The notes beneath the pieces are model-generated. The model saw only the letters and a program-made list of their open reading frames with translations, ran no database searches and was not told where the DNA came from. Below are positions 42,621-50,940 of a stretch of 54,799 nt of DNA, in pieces; within the stretch, counting starts at the first letter, position 1; each line of letters begins with the position of its first letter. The stretch is from Magnetococcus sp. PR-3 (GTDB lineage Bacteria > Pseudomonadota > Magnetococcia > Magnetococcales > Magnetococcaceae), in NCBI RefSeq assembly GCF_036689865.1, contig NZ_JBAHUQ010000038.1, forward strand, positions 1 to 54,799, written 5' to 3'. The translations under genes were made by a program, and so were the position numbers.

Positions 42621-42821
42621 GCCAGATCTTGCGTGATGCATCACCACACTGGGGTCTGATGCGGCGCCCTGGTGGTGTGGTCGGGCCAAATGCGCCGGGT
42701 TCGCAGGGTATACGCCGCGGTAGAATCTACCCTGTGCGCAACCCGGACGGAGCGGCAACCCCTAAGCGCTGTGCTGTAAAACAGCTTTGGGCTCAGTAAC
42801 AGTCAGCCGCCTGCGTGACGA

Positions 42822-42856
42822 TAAAAAAAGCCCCACCAAAATGGCGGGGCTTTTTT
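42822..42856. terminator. Bidirectional terminator between convergent genes
   Basis: AAAAAAAGCCCC-ACC-AAAATGG-C-GGGGCTTTTTT: an 8-bp GC stem with one wobble, flanked by an A-run and a T-run. It can end both the methyltransferase transcript and the convergent rubrerythrin-like gene. Confidence 0.9.
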
Positions 42857-42906
42857 GTATCTCCATCCTACCGTGTGATGATCGACACGGGTATGGGGTC
42901 CTCAGC

Positions 42907-43395
42907 TTACAGGCCGGGGCGGTCTTCTGCTGAAAGATCCAGGGAGTTGAGCATGGTTTCCAGTTCATGGACATGCTTCTTTTCGTTCTCCACCTGCTCT
43001 TTACAGAAGGTTTTGGTGTCGTTGTCGCTGGTCTTCTGTTGCAGTTCACCATACATAGCCACCGCACCGCGCTCATGACGCAGGGCAATTTCTAAAACGG
43101 TACGCATGTCGCCAGCAACAAATGCTTTCTCTTCTTCATCAGAGAACTCATGACCTTCGTCACTCTCCAGCGAGTCGGCATAGTCTTTTAGATCTACACC
43201 GCTGTCCTTCATGCAGCTGGATTTGGCCGCTTGGTCCACCAGTTCCTGAATATGTCCACCCTCCATCTCAGAAAGCTGAATGAAGAGCATACGAGACTCG
43301 TCGTTGTCGGTCACTTCCGATGCACGACTGTAAAAATTAACCGTGAGTGCTTCGTGACGAACAGCCTTCTTCCACAGATCGATGACCTCTTGCAT
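42907..43395 (-). CDS. Ferritin-like (rubrerythrin-type) di-iron protein
   Basis: 162 aa forming a four-helix bundle. Iron-ligand patterns occur in both halves: HEALTVNFY then EMEGGHIQEL, and RHERGAVAMYGEL then ENEKKHVHELE. No C-terminal rubredoxin domain is present. Members reduce peroxide or handle iron in low-oxygen bacteria, fitting a microaerophile. The start ATG 43395 has AGGAGTGAGG upstream; the GTG at 43407 is in frame. Confidence 0.87.
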   Translation of the reverse strand: MQEVIDLWKKAVRHEALTVNFYSRASEVTDNDESRMLFIQLSEMEGGHIQELVDQAAKSSCMKDSGVDLKDYADSLESDEGHEFSDEEEKAFVAGDMRTVLEIALRHERGAVAMYGELQQKTSDNDTKTFCKEQVENEKKHVHELETMLNSLDLSAEDRPGL

Positions 43396-43600
43396 GGTTT
43401 GCCTCACTCCTGGTGGTAATTAACAAATGCCTTTCATAAGGACCGACGTTGGCCCCTATGAATTACTTCCCCCCGAACACAGTCTAAAAGGGTGTGTGGG
43501 GGATGGGAAGACAAAAACGTTAAATAGGGTGATGAGCTAGATTTTATAAGCGAATGTTAATGTTCACTTTTATATTCTAACTACATGTTAACAAAGCTTA

Positions 43601-44323
43601 TTATTCTTGTAGATGGGTCTGCACAATACGCCCTGCTAAGGTTAAACCAAATAGTGCCGGTAGGTAACTAATGGTGCCATTGACCGCTCTAGGGCGGCCC
43701 TGGCTAACCGGTTCTGGCGGTAATGGCGCGGCGGGAAGCTCGCTGGACCATGCACAGATCACCCCTTTTTTAACCCCCTCACGGCGACTTCTTAAACGCA
43801 CTTTGCGGGCCAAAGGGCAGGTGTGGGTTTTGGTTAGATCACTCAGCTCAATTTTGGTGGGGTCCACTCTTCCACCAGCCCCCATAGAGCTGTAGATGGG
43901 CAGCTCCCGGCGGTAGCTCTCTACGATCAGCCCCACTTTGCAGTTGAGGGAGTCGATGGCATCCAGCACCACATGGGGTTGGGCGGTATCCAGCAGCTCA
44001 GGTATGGTCTCACGGGTGATAAAATGATCCCTGGGGTCCAGTTGGCAGTTGGGGTTGATGGCCTGCATACGACCCACCATCACCTCAATCTTTTTTTGAC
44101 CTACCGTGTCGTGGGTGGCGTGGAGCTGGCGGTTGATGTTGGAGCTGGCCACGGTATCGTGCTCCACCAGGGTTAAACGGCCGACCCCTGCTCGGCACAG
44201 GGCCTCGGCGGCATAACTGCCAACCCCACCCAAACCACAGACCAACACATGCAGCCCCGCCAGTTTTTGAATCCCTTCCTCCTTAATGAGGATCGAGGTG
44301 CGTTCGAACAGTCCAGATTCCAT
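43601..44323 (-). CDS. tcdA: tRNA threonylcarbamoyladenosine dehydratase
   Basis: 240 aa, E1/ThiF fold. GLGGVGSYAAEALCRAG binds ATP, followed by VEHDTVASSNINRQ, and DAIDSLNCK; CPLARKVR and YLPALFGLTLAG follow as in TcdA. The enzyme cyclises t6A to ct6A at position 37 of ANN-decoding tRNAs. It begins 3 nt after the TatD stop, so the two form an operon. Confidence 0.88.
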   Translation of the reverse strand: MESGLFERTSILIKEEGIQKLAGLHVLVCGLGGVGSYAAEALCRAGVGRLTLVEHDTVASSNINRQLHATHDTVGQKKIEVMVGRMQAINPNCQLDPRDHFITRETIPELLDTAQPHVVLDAIDSLNCKVGLIVESYRRELPIYSSMGAGGRVDPTKIELSDLTKTHTCPLARKVRLRSRREGVKKGVICAWSSELPAAPLPPEPVSQGRPRAVNGTISYLPALFGLTLAGRIVQTHLQE

Positions 44324-44326
44324 GTT

Positions 44327-45082
44327 TCAATCCATTTTTAAAGCGTGTTGGGCGTTGGCGGTGGTGGTGGCCACCATTTGAGCCAGAGCAACCCCCCGCA
44401 GGTCCGCAAGCTTTTGCGCCACATAGGGGAGTAGCGCCGGTTCGTTGCGCTGCCCTTTGTGGGGGTGGGGGGGCATATCTGGGGCGTCGGTCTCCAACAC
44501 CAAATCGGTTTCCGGTAAGGTGCGGGCCAGGGCGTGGAGCTTACGGGAGTGGGGGCGGGTAAGCATACCCCCAAAACCCAGTTTAAAGCCCATGCGCCGG
44601 TAACGGGCCGCTTGGTCGAGGGAGCCGTTAAAGGCATGCACAATACCCCCGTGGCTAAAGGCTCGGTGCTTGAGAGCCTGCAGAACCTGTTCATGGGCTT
44701 TGCGTACATGCAACAGTACCGGCAACCCACGTGCTTGGGCGATCTCTAGCTGGCCTTCAAACAGGGTGCGTTGGGCCGCATGGCTCGGCTTGGGGCAGGC
44801 GTGGTCCAGACCAATCTCCCCCATCAAGGGTGGTTTGACCTGATCCAACCAACGCTGTAACTGGGTTAGGGCATCCTGAGGGTGTTGGTGCAGATAGATC
44901 GGGTGTAACCCCAGGGCTATGGTGACCCCTGGCCCCTGCAAGGCCAACAGCTTGGGTAGCCGTGCCAGGGTCACCGCTGGCAGCACCCAGTGACGCACCC
45001 CAACCCCACGGCTACGGGCCAGCATGGCCATGCGGTCATGGTCAAATAGGGGGGCGTCCAGGTGGCAGTGGGTATCGATCAT
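44327..45082 (-). CDS. TatD-family hydrolase
   Basis: 251 aa TIM-barrel metallohydrolase. The metal ligands are visible: DTHCHLD at the N-terminus (H4, H6), GEIGLD (E near 92), LHVRKAH, HAFNG and LETDAPDMPPHPHKG. Members are 3'-5' DNases or RNA-associated phosphodiesterases. First gene of a two-gene operon with tcdA. Confidence 0.9.
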   Translation of the reverse strand: MIDTHCHLDAPLFDHDRMAMLARSRGVGVRHWVLPAVTLARLPKLLALQGPGVTIALGLHPIYLHQHPQDALTQLQRWLDQVKPPLMGEIGLDHACPKPSHAAQRTLFEGQLEIAQARGLPVLLHVRKAHEQVLQALKHRAFSHGGIVHAFNGSLDQAARYRRMGFKLGFGGMLTRPHSRKLHALARTLPETDLVLETDAPDMPPHPHKGQRNEPALLPYVAQKLADLRGVALAQMVATTTANAQHALKMD

Positions 45083-45333
45083 GGGTGACCGTTCATGGGG
45101 GGTTCCAAAGGTAAGCTCTTGTGATCGGGCGGTGCACGATTATGTTAGCCCCGTGTGCTGTGCTCGGTTGGGGGTCAAGCCGGTGCTCTGCCCCCGCATA
45201 AAGGGGCCTCGCAAAAAAGCAAACCACAGCGGCAACCGGTCCGTTATTTTAGCACATCGCTCCAGCACTTCCAGCTACCGCATAAAAAACGTACCATACA
45301 TTGATGTCTATCGATTAAGAGAAGAGGTGGCGC

Positions 45334-46287
45334 ATGTTATACAGCAGTTTAAAAGAGAGCATTCGAAAGCAGCGGGAGGAGCTGACGGCGTTGCTGGGTA
45401 ATACCATGTATGACTTGGCCAAGCAGTGTGCCCTGGATATGCCAGACCGTCACCGGTTAGAGGCGCGGCTGAGTGACTCGATACCCAATATTCCCTTTTG
45501 CAAACATCTGTTTGTAACCGATGCTCGGGCGCGCCAGATTATTGATAACATCACCCGGGATGGGTTGGATGACCGGCATATGGCGCGGGATCGATCCACC
45601 CGCCCCTATATGCAGAACATTGTGGGAACCACCGATTTTAAATTGTCGGATGCCTACATCAGCCGCAACAACAAGCGGCCCTCCTTAACCGCGGTGCAGG
45701 TGATGCGGGATCCTGAAGGCATGATTATCGGCTTTTTGGGGGCAGACTATGACTTGCGGGAGCTGCCGGGGACCCAGTCGCTCTATCAAGAGAACCATGG
45801 GTGGCGGCAGATTAAAGGGGATCCGGCCATTCGTGGGGGGCTGTTCCAGCAGCACCGGGTCGAGAGCCTGTTGGATAGCCGTATTGATGATATTCTGGCC
45901 CTAATGACCGAGCTGATGACGGAAAATGGGGTGTTCCACGGCAAGCTCCATTTCAGCAGCAGCCGGGCCTCGGTCTGGTTGGTGGATGATCCTTACTCCT
46001 ACCGTATTCTCAGTTTTGATGATCTGATCGACCCCCATGTGTGCCTAGCCTATCCCCACCAACCTTACACCTCCCGCTCGGTGGTTCCTAAAGAGGCCGT
46101 GGAGAAGGTGTTTGAGATGTTTAAAGAGCTGCGTTTTGCCGATGAGGTGATCTATCTGCGCAACGCCTCCTTAAATATCTGTAATGGCTTGGTCTCCTTA
46201 AACTTTTCTTGCGATGGTTCGCACTACATCGGTTATGAGGAGTTTTTAAACAAGGGGTTGGATTTCTGGTTTGGTGGGGCACAATAG
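45334..46287 (+). CDS. PDC/Cache-like sensor-domain protein, 317 aa
   Basis: Residues 40-150 show a PDC-type sensor fold: PFCKHLFVTDARARQI, RPYMQNIVGTTDFKLSDAYIS, TAVQVMRDPEGMIIGFLGADYDLREL. No transmembrane helix, signal peptide or output domain is seen, so it may act as a soluble sensor or regulator. AAGAGGTGG precedes the start. It is followed after 11 bp by 46299-46685, likely in the same transcript. The function is unknown. Confidence 0.8.
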   Translation: MLYSSLKESIRKQREELTALLGNTMYDLAKQCALDMPDRHRLEARLSDSIPNIPFCKHLFVTDARARQIIDNITRDGLDDRHMARDRSTRPYMQNIVGTTDFKLSDAYISRNNKRPSLTAVQVMRDPEGMIIGFLGADYDLRELPGTQSLYQENHGWRQIKGDPAIRGGLFQQHRVESLLDSRIDDILALMTELMTENGVFHGKLHFSSSRASVWLVDDPYSYRILSFDDLIDPHVCLAYPHQPYTSRSVVPKEAVEKVFEMFKELRFADEVIYLRNASLNICNGLVSLNFSCDGSHYIGYEEFLNKGLDFWFGGAQ

Positions 46288-46298
46288 GGGATAAGACG

Positions 46299-46685
46299 AT
46301 GTGGATTTTTCTAGAAGGGGGTCGTTTTCTTTCGGTGGAGGCCCATGCGTCCGACCCTGCTCTGTTTCAGTTAAGGGCCCGTCTGCCTGGGGATATTGAG
46401 GTGGATTTTCCCGATGCCCAGGTGTATGAGGCCGCGGCGGAGGAAGAGGGGCCCGGTCACTACCGTTTTCATGCTTTGGTGGCTCGGGATCAGGTGCTTA
46501 AAGCCATAGCCCATGAGCTGGAAGATCTAAGTTATCCCCAATTTCAAAAAACCATCTGCAATGCCAACCGGGTATTGGCCGCCAGTCGCTGTGATGATGC
46601 CATGCGTCAGGCGCAGGAGGCCGCCCGTGAGGGGCAGGATCAAGACTCGATCTGTTATCCGCCCTCGTTACAGCCGAAAGCGTAG
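46299..46685 (+). CDS. Conserved hypothetical protein, 128 aa
   Basis: It opens MWIFLEGGRFLSVEAH and continues with a PGDIEVDFPDAQV..., GHYRFHALVARDQV and LSYPQFQK pattern, which I recognise as a conserved small bacterial family without a known role. Soluble, acidic. It is 11 bp downstream of the PDC-like gene. Confidence 0.75.
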   Translation: MWIFLEGGRFLSVEAHASDPALFQLRARLPGDIEVDFPDAQVYEAAAEEEGPGHYRFHALVARDQVLKAIAHELEDLSYPQFQKTICNANRVLAASRCDDAMRQAQEAAREGQDQDSICYPPSLQPKA

Positions 46686-46768
46686 GCGTTTTTTGCTGCG
46701 AAAAGGGCGAACAATTCGGTAAACTTGGTGCCTCTTATGAATCATCATGGATCAATAAAGGTGTGGGT

Positions 46769-46990
46769 ATGAGTGAAGAGCTGCTGCAAAATTTACAGGG
46801 TATGACCCCCGCCAGCATAAAAAAGCTGGAGCAGCTGAAGGGCGAGTTGGAAGCGTTACATCATTTGATGCAGAAAACCGATGGGATGTCTGAAGAGGAG
46901 GTGGAAGGACGCATGCGCCAGTTCCGGGAAAAAGAGCAGGAGGTTATGGCTTTTCTCGGTGCTTTGGGGTTGATGCCTCCAACCTCTTAA
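46769..46990 (+). CDS. Small coiled-coil protein, 73 aa
   Basis: ATG 46769 follows an AAGG site; GTG 46763 is in frame. The product is mostly charged heptads (LQGMTPASIKKLEQLKGELE, EEVEGRMRQFREKEQEV) with a short hydrophobic end. I do not recognise a family. It is the last gene before a long repeat-rich intergenic region. Confidence 0.65.
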   Translation: MSEELLQNLQGMTPASIKKLEQLKGELEALHHLMQKTDGMSEEEVEGRMRQFREKEQEVMAFLGALGLMPPTS

Positions 46991-47112
46991 ATCATCCCCC
47001 CACAGATGGCCCTTTTTGTCTCTTTAAGCCGTTGGTTTTTTAGCCAGCGGCTTATCTGTTTGTCGGTCTGGCCGCCTCTGTAGACTCCACTTTTAGGCGG
47101 TACACGTCTGCT

Positions 47113-47588
47113 GGTCTGGGCGAGAGGAATCAACCGCGCCCTTACGGGGTATCGACCCCTATTGCTTGTCTGGTACATGGCTCTGCTTGGTGATGATCAA
47201 CCCTGGTTTTGGCCTGTGAAGGTGGCTTGTGGTGCGCCTTGGTTGGTCTTCTCGGGGTTGTTTTGGGTGAGGCATCGCCATGGGTCTGGGCAAGAGGGGT
47301 CATCCGCGCCCTTAGCGGGTATCCGACCCTGTTCTGCGTGTTTGGTGCATGGCGCGCTTGGTGATGATCAAAGCCCTGGTTTTGGCCTGTGAGGGTGGCT
47401 TGTGGTGCGCCTTGGTTGGTCTTCTCGGGGTCGTTTTGGGTGAGGCATCGCCATGGGTCTGGGCGAGAGGGGTCATCCGCGCCCTCACGGGGTATCGACC
47501 CCTATTGCTTGTCTGGTGTATGGCTCTGCGTGGTGATATCAGCCCTATTTTTGGCCTGTGAAGGTGGCTTGTGGTGCGCCTGACTCAG
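47113..47588. repeat. Three tandem units of about 170 bp
   Basis: Units start at 47113, 47283 and 47456, each opening GGTCTGGG(C/T)(G/A)AGAGG and containing CGCGCCCTNACGGGGTATC, TTGGTGATGATC and GGTGGCTTGTGGTGCGCC. The third unit is truncated. Copies 1 and 3 share some variants that copy 2 lacks, so it is not a simple recent duplication. Confidence 0.88.
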
Positions 47589-47825
47589 GTTAGGGTACGA
47601 TCTGCCTCTCTTGCAGGGGGTGCCCCTGTTCTGGGGGGGGCTTTCAGGCATCCCTTTTTTCATCAGGGTTTGAGCATCTGTCTAGGTGGCCAGCCAAACC
47701 GGCAACAAGCCATGAGAGAGTCTGTATGCAAAGGCGGGGCATGAAGGGGCGTGCTCGGTCTGCCCTTAGCCGGGGCCGTGCCGGTTGAGTGCTGGCGCCT
47801 GCCCGGTGGGGTGGCGCAGCGCATC

Positions 47826-48277
47826 AGAGGGGCCTAACCAGAGCTCAATGAGTCTGAGGCTAGAGGGTCCCAACCAGAGCCCGACGGGGCTGGGGTCGTG
47901 CAGAGCTCCACAGCAGAGCCCGACGGGACAGAGGCCGTGCAGAGGGTCCCAACCACAGCCTGACGGGGCTGGGGTCAGAGGGTCCCCAGCAGCCTGACTG
48001 GGCTGGGGGCGTGTACAGAGAGAGCCTAACGGGTCTGAGGCTAGAGGGTCCCAACCTGAGCCCGACGGGGCTGGGGTCGTGCAGAGGTCCCCAGCAGCCC
48101 GACGGGGCTGGGGGCAGAGGGTCCCAACCTGAGCCCGACGGGGCTGGGGTCGTGCAGAGGTCCCCAGCAGCCCGACGGGGCCGTGCAGAGAGCTCCCAAC
48201 CTGAGCTCGGCGGGGCTAGGGTCGTGCAGAGAGCTCCCAACCTGAGCCTGATGGATTTGGGGCTGTGCATGAAAGGC
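47826..48277. repeat. Minisatellite, about 12 units of 26-41 bp
   Basis: Units read GGTCCCAACC(A/T)GAGCCCGACGG-GGCTGGGGTCGTGCAGAG with two alternating openings (GGTCCCAACC... and GTCCCCAGCAG...). The alternation from 48049 to 48175 suggests doublet duplication. No coding support. Confidence 0.88.
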
Positions 48278-48318
48278 TAGGGGGGCAAACCTTGTCTAAA
48301 AAAGGTTGCTGGCCTTGG

Positions 48319-49146
48319 CTAGGGGTGTTTTTGTGTTTTGTTTTCTTCCAGCAACTGGTTCTGACGGGCCAGTTGTTCTTCAATACGGGTTAAGCGTGTG
48401 CCCAGGGTGGCCAGTGTGTCGGTAAAGGGTTCTTGATGCACACCGGTGTTGGCTTCCTGCTCCTGTTCTTTGGTAATGGCCATGGCATCCACAATAATAC
48501 CGATGAACAGATTTAAGACGGTGAAGGTGGTGAGCATGATGAAGGGAATAAAGAAGACCCAAGCATCGGGATAGACCGCCATAACAGGGCGCACAATGCC
48601 CATAGACCAGGACTCTAGGGTCATGATCTGAAAAAGGGTGTACATACTGGCGCCCAGGTTGCCAAACCATTCCGGAAAAGCGGTGCCAAACAGGTTGGTG
48701 GCCATAACGGCGGCAATGTAGAACACCACCACCAATAAGCTGGCTACAGAGCCCACCCCCGGTAGGGCCAGCAACATGCCCAGTACAACCCGGCGCATGG
48801 TGGGAACCACCGAGACCAGACGTATAACCCGGAAAATACGGAAGGTCCGCAGTACCGAAAGACTACCCTGCGCGGGCATAAGGGCGATGGCGACAATGAT
48901 AAAATCAAAGAGGTTCCAGCCACTACGGAAGAAGCCGCGTATACCGTAGGCACGCATTTTCAATGAGATTTCCACCATAAAAATACCCAAGCATAGGGTG
49001 TCGAGTCCCTCAAGCAGTGCCAGCAGGGTTGGGTCAAAATTGGGGTTGGTTAGTAACCCTAGGATGATCCCATTGAGGACAATAATGGCGGTAATAAAGT
49101 TTTGAAAACGGGTGGATTCGACAAGTGCCGTCAGTTTGCTGGACAT
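48319..49146 (-). CDS. NavMs-type bacterial voltage-gated sodium channel
   Basis: 275 aa, one-repeat BacNav channel that forms a homotetramer. S1-S4 are at residues 15-115, with gating arginines R100, R103, R106 and R109 in the S4 segment SVLRTFRIFRVIRLV. The pore holds TLESWSM (176-182), the selectivity filter of NavMs. S6 (LTTFTVLNLFIGIIVDAMAI) is followed by a C-terminal coiled coil (about 245-272). From memory it is very similar to but distinct from the Magnetococcus marinus MC-1 protein. Such channels serve sodium entry, perhaps linked to motility. Monocistronic. Confidence 0.93.
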   Translation of the reverse strand: MSSKLTALVESTRFQNFITAIIVLNGIILGLLTNPNFDPTLLALLEGLDTLCLGIFMVEISLKMRAYGIRGFFRSGWNLFDFIIVAIALMPAQGSLSVLRTFRIFRVIRLVSVVPTMRRVVLGMLLALPGVGSVASLLVVVFYIAAVMATNLFGTAFPEWFGNLGASMYTLFQIMTLESWSMGIVRPVMAVYPDAWVFFIPFIMLTTFTVLNLFIGIIVDAMAITKEQEQEANTGVHQEPFTDTLATLGTRLTRIEEQLARQNQLLEENKTQKHP

Positions 49147-49236
49147 GGTTTAGCTCACCGTAGGTAATGAAGAGAGGTCCTGGTTTGAACCCTTGCTTAA
49201 GTGGGCATTATTTAGCATGGAAAGCGCAGAAATACA

Positions 49237-49268
49237 AAAGGCATGGCCCTATGGCCATGCCTTTTTTT
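49237..49268. terminator. Bidirectional terminator between the channel and CheX-like genes
   Basis: AAGGCATGGCC-CTAT-GGCCATGCCTT, an 11-bp perfect stem, flanked by an A-run on the left and seven T on the right. It ends the CheX-like transcript on the minus strand. Confidence 0.9.
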
Positions 49269-49288
49269 ATTCTGACAACACGCTGAGA

Positions 49289-49762
49289 TCAGGTGTAGAA
49301 AATTTCGACAAAGAAGGGCCCCGTAGGGGTTTTAAAAAACTGCCGTACACTGTGCCCGTAGCTGCTGGTGTCGGCCTCAAAGGTGCCGCCCTGGCCTAGA
49401 ATTTCAGGCGGGCTAAGGTTGATTTCACCATGCTCTTCAGACAGTTCTGTCTGGATACTGCCGGCGATCATATTGGCGACCTCACCAAAGCCATCAAAGA
49501 CATCTTCATTCATCTCTTCGGGCTCTTCCCCTAACAGTCCACCGGTCATGGCCATGGCCACATGTTCGGGCGCGGAGAGGAATAAACCCCCGTTAACAGC
49601 GCCTCTGAGCATGATCAGGGCAGAGGTCTCAGCCTCCGGTGGGGCGTAGGTGCCGTCAATATCCTTAGCCATGGTGGGGCCTGCCGTTACATCCATGGCT
49701 AAAAAGGTGAGGGCAATATCATGTACACCGGATTTTACGGCGCTGGAGATAGCACTATCCAT
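49289..49762 (-). CDS. CheX-like chemotaxis phosphatase-family protein
   Basis: 157 aa. DGFGEVANMIAG is the CheC/CheX/FliY-family E-x-x-N motif that positions the catalytic residues for CheY-P dephosphorylation. The N-terminal half has the family beta-alpha pattern. Start ATG 49762 has AGGACAGGA just upstream; frames upstream to 49861 lack a ribosome site. One E-x-x-N motif is visible, as in CheX dimers. No CheA or CheY is adjacent. Confidence 0.82.
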   Translation of the reverse strand: MDSAISSAVKSGVHDIALTFLAMDVTAGPTMAKDIDGTYAPPEAETSALIMLRGAVNGGLFLSAPEHVAMAMTGGLLGEEPEEMNEDVFDGFGEVANMIAGSIQTELSEEHGEINLSPPEILGQGGTFEADTSSYGHSVRQFFKTPTGPFFVEIFYT

Positions 49763-50224
49763 AGTCCTGTCCTGTATGGTCGCAATGACAACCATGTTGT
49801 ATCGTTCATGGAGATCGGGCTGCAAGTCAACCCGCAGGTGATACCCAATAGTGGTGTGCAAAGCAACGTCTATTTTTTTTGGTCAGGCCAATGAGAAGGC
49901 CATACGCCACGTTCCCTCTATTTTCCTACTCTTAGTTTGTGACTTTCAAGTGAATAAATGGTTCCAACCCTGTGTGATAAAAGCGGTTTCGCAGTAAAAA
50001 ACGGTGATCTCCATATGGTGTAAGCCTTTTTTGAAGGTTGAAAAAAAACATATGGCGATGTTGGAATATGTCAGAACTCCGTAACAATGTGACAGAATGG
50101 CAGGCTTTCTGGCCGGGGGGATAAGCATCTTTTTTTTTCTAACATGGGAACTAAACAATTTGAGATGAATCTGTGTTGCAGCGAGCAAATGGAAGAGGTG
50201 GTTTGACCTTAAGGAGTAACAGTT
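49763..50224. other. Divergent promoter region, AT-rich
   Basis: The gap between the CheX-like gene and the cytochrome c gene is clearly AT-richer than its flanks, with A/T runs at 50041-50050 and 50131-50141. Both promoters must lie here but no box pair is convincing. No gene seen. Confidence 0.45.
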
Positions 50225-50530
50225 GTGAAGCGTATACAATGGATCGGATTGGCCGCAGCAGGTATTTTGTTGAGCGGTTGTGGTGGAAACAATGACTATA
50301 CACCGGCAGCGGGTAGCAGCCCGGATACCATTTTTGCAGAGGCTTGTGCCAGTTGCCATGGGGATAAAGGGGCAGGTAAGTTAGGCTTTTTGCTGAAAGT
50401 TGCGGGGAGTGATGCCGAGCCTGCAGCCATTGCGGGTCATATTCAAAGTGGTGGTCCGGTTATGCCTGCTTTTCCAAATATCAATGAAGCAGACCGGGTG
50501 GCGATTGCCGCTTATTTAAAGAGCCTGTAA
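50225..50530 (+). CDS. Lipoprotein c-type cytochrome, 101 aa
   Basis: GTG start with AAGGAG 8 nt upstream. The signal peptide ends in a lipobox LLSGC (Cys19). The heme site is CASCHG (C41, C44, H45), with M80 in GPVMPAF the likely sixth ligand. A small class I cytochrome c anchored to a membrane lipid, probably a periplasmic electron carrier. No oxidase genes are adjacent. It ends 13 nt before the next gene. Confidence 0.92.
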   Translation: MKRIQWIGLAAAGILLSGCGGNNDYTPAAGSSPDTIFAEACASCHGDKGAGKLGFLLKVAGSDAEPAAIAGHIQSGGPVMPAFPNINEADRVAIAAYLKSL

Positions 50531-50543
50531 AGGGTTTAGGGCG

Positions 50544-50939
50544 TTGATCCTTTATTGGCATGATGGCCAGCAGGGCAGCTTTAAAGTTATCCGGCAAACG
50601 GATCTGTTTGGTTTGGCTCTGCAGCAGCCAGGGGCCTTTTACGATCTGTGGGAGCCCGCCAGCCTGTTCCAGGTCTATTGCGACATTGAGGAGATCCCTC
50701 AACCCATTGCCCAGCGGGTTGAGGCAACGGGTTCGTGTGTGGAGTATGGTCTACCGGGGCAACCGGCGCTTTACTACACCGAAGCTCAGGCCCCCAGTCG
50801 TGTTCAGTGGGCTTTGGCAGTGCTTAATGGGGTTGGGCAGGCCAAGCTGTTTAAAACCGAGCAGCAGGCCGCTCAGTTCGCCCACGGGCATGAACCCGCA
50901 CAACAGGCTTGGCAGTTTTATCAAACGACCCAGCGTTAA
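50544..50939 (+). CDS. Hypothetical protein, 131 aa, with a C-terminus copied downstream
   Basis: The TTG 50544 start gives a full frame (YWHDGQQGSFKVIRQ...); GGGTTTAGGG upstream is a modest ribosome site. I do not recognise a family. Its last 20 or so codons (GHEPAQQAWQFYQTTQ) are repeated, with changes, in each short module of the following array, as HQGHKPAQQAWRYDQATQ. It may be co-transcribed with the cytochrome gene, 13 nt upstream. Confidence 0.65.
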   Translation: MILYWHDGQQGSFKVIRQTDLFGLALQQPGAFYDLWEPASLFQVYCDIEEIPQPIAQRVEATGSCVEYGLPGQPALYYTEAQAPSRVQWALAVLNGVGQAKLFKTEQQAAQFAHGHEPAQQAWQFYQTTQR

Positions 50940-50940
50940 G

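Larger units (their letters stand above)
46991..48318. other. 1.3-kb intergenic region filled by two minisatellites
   Basis: No gene is supported on either strand. Two arrays fill most of it: about 170-bp units (47113-47588) and 26-41 bp units (47826-48277). It lies downstream of the NavMs-type channel gene and the small coiled-coil gene, so it holds no obvious promoter. Confidence 0.6.

Noticed and set aside
47785-48280. Frames on both strands across the 26-41 bp repeat
   Set aside because: Pro/Ser/Arg low-complexity translations with no start signals; by-product of the repeat.
49946-50359. 137-aa minus-strand frame over the cytochrome gene
   Set aside because: It is antisense to a clear heme-binding lipoprotein gene and has no family features.
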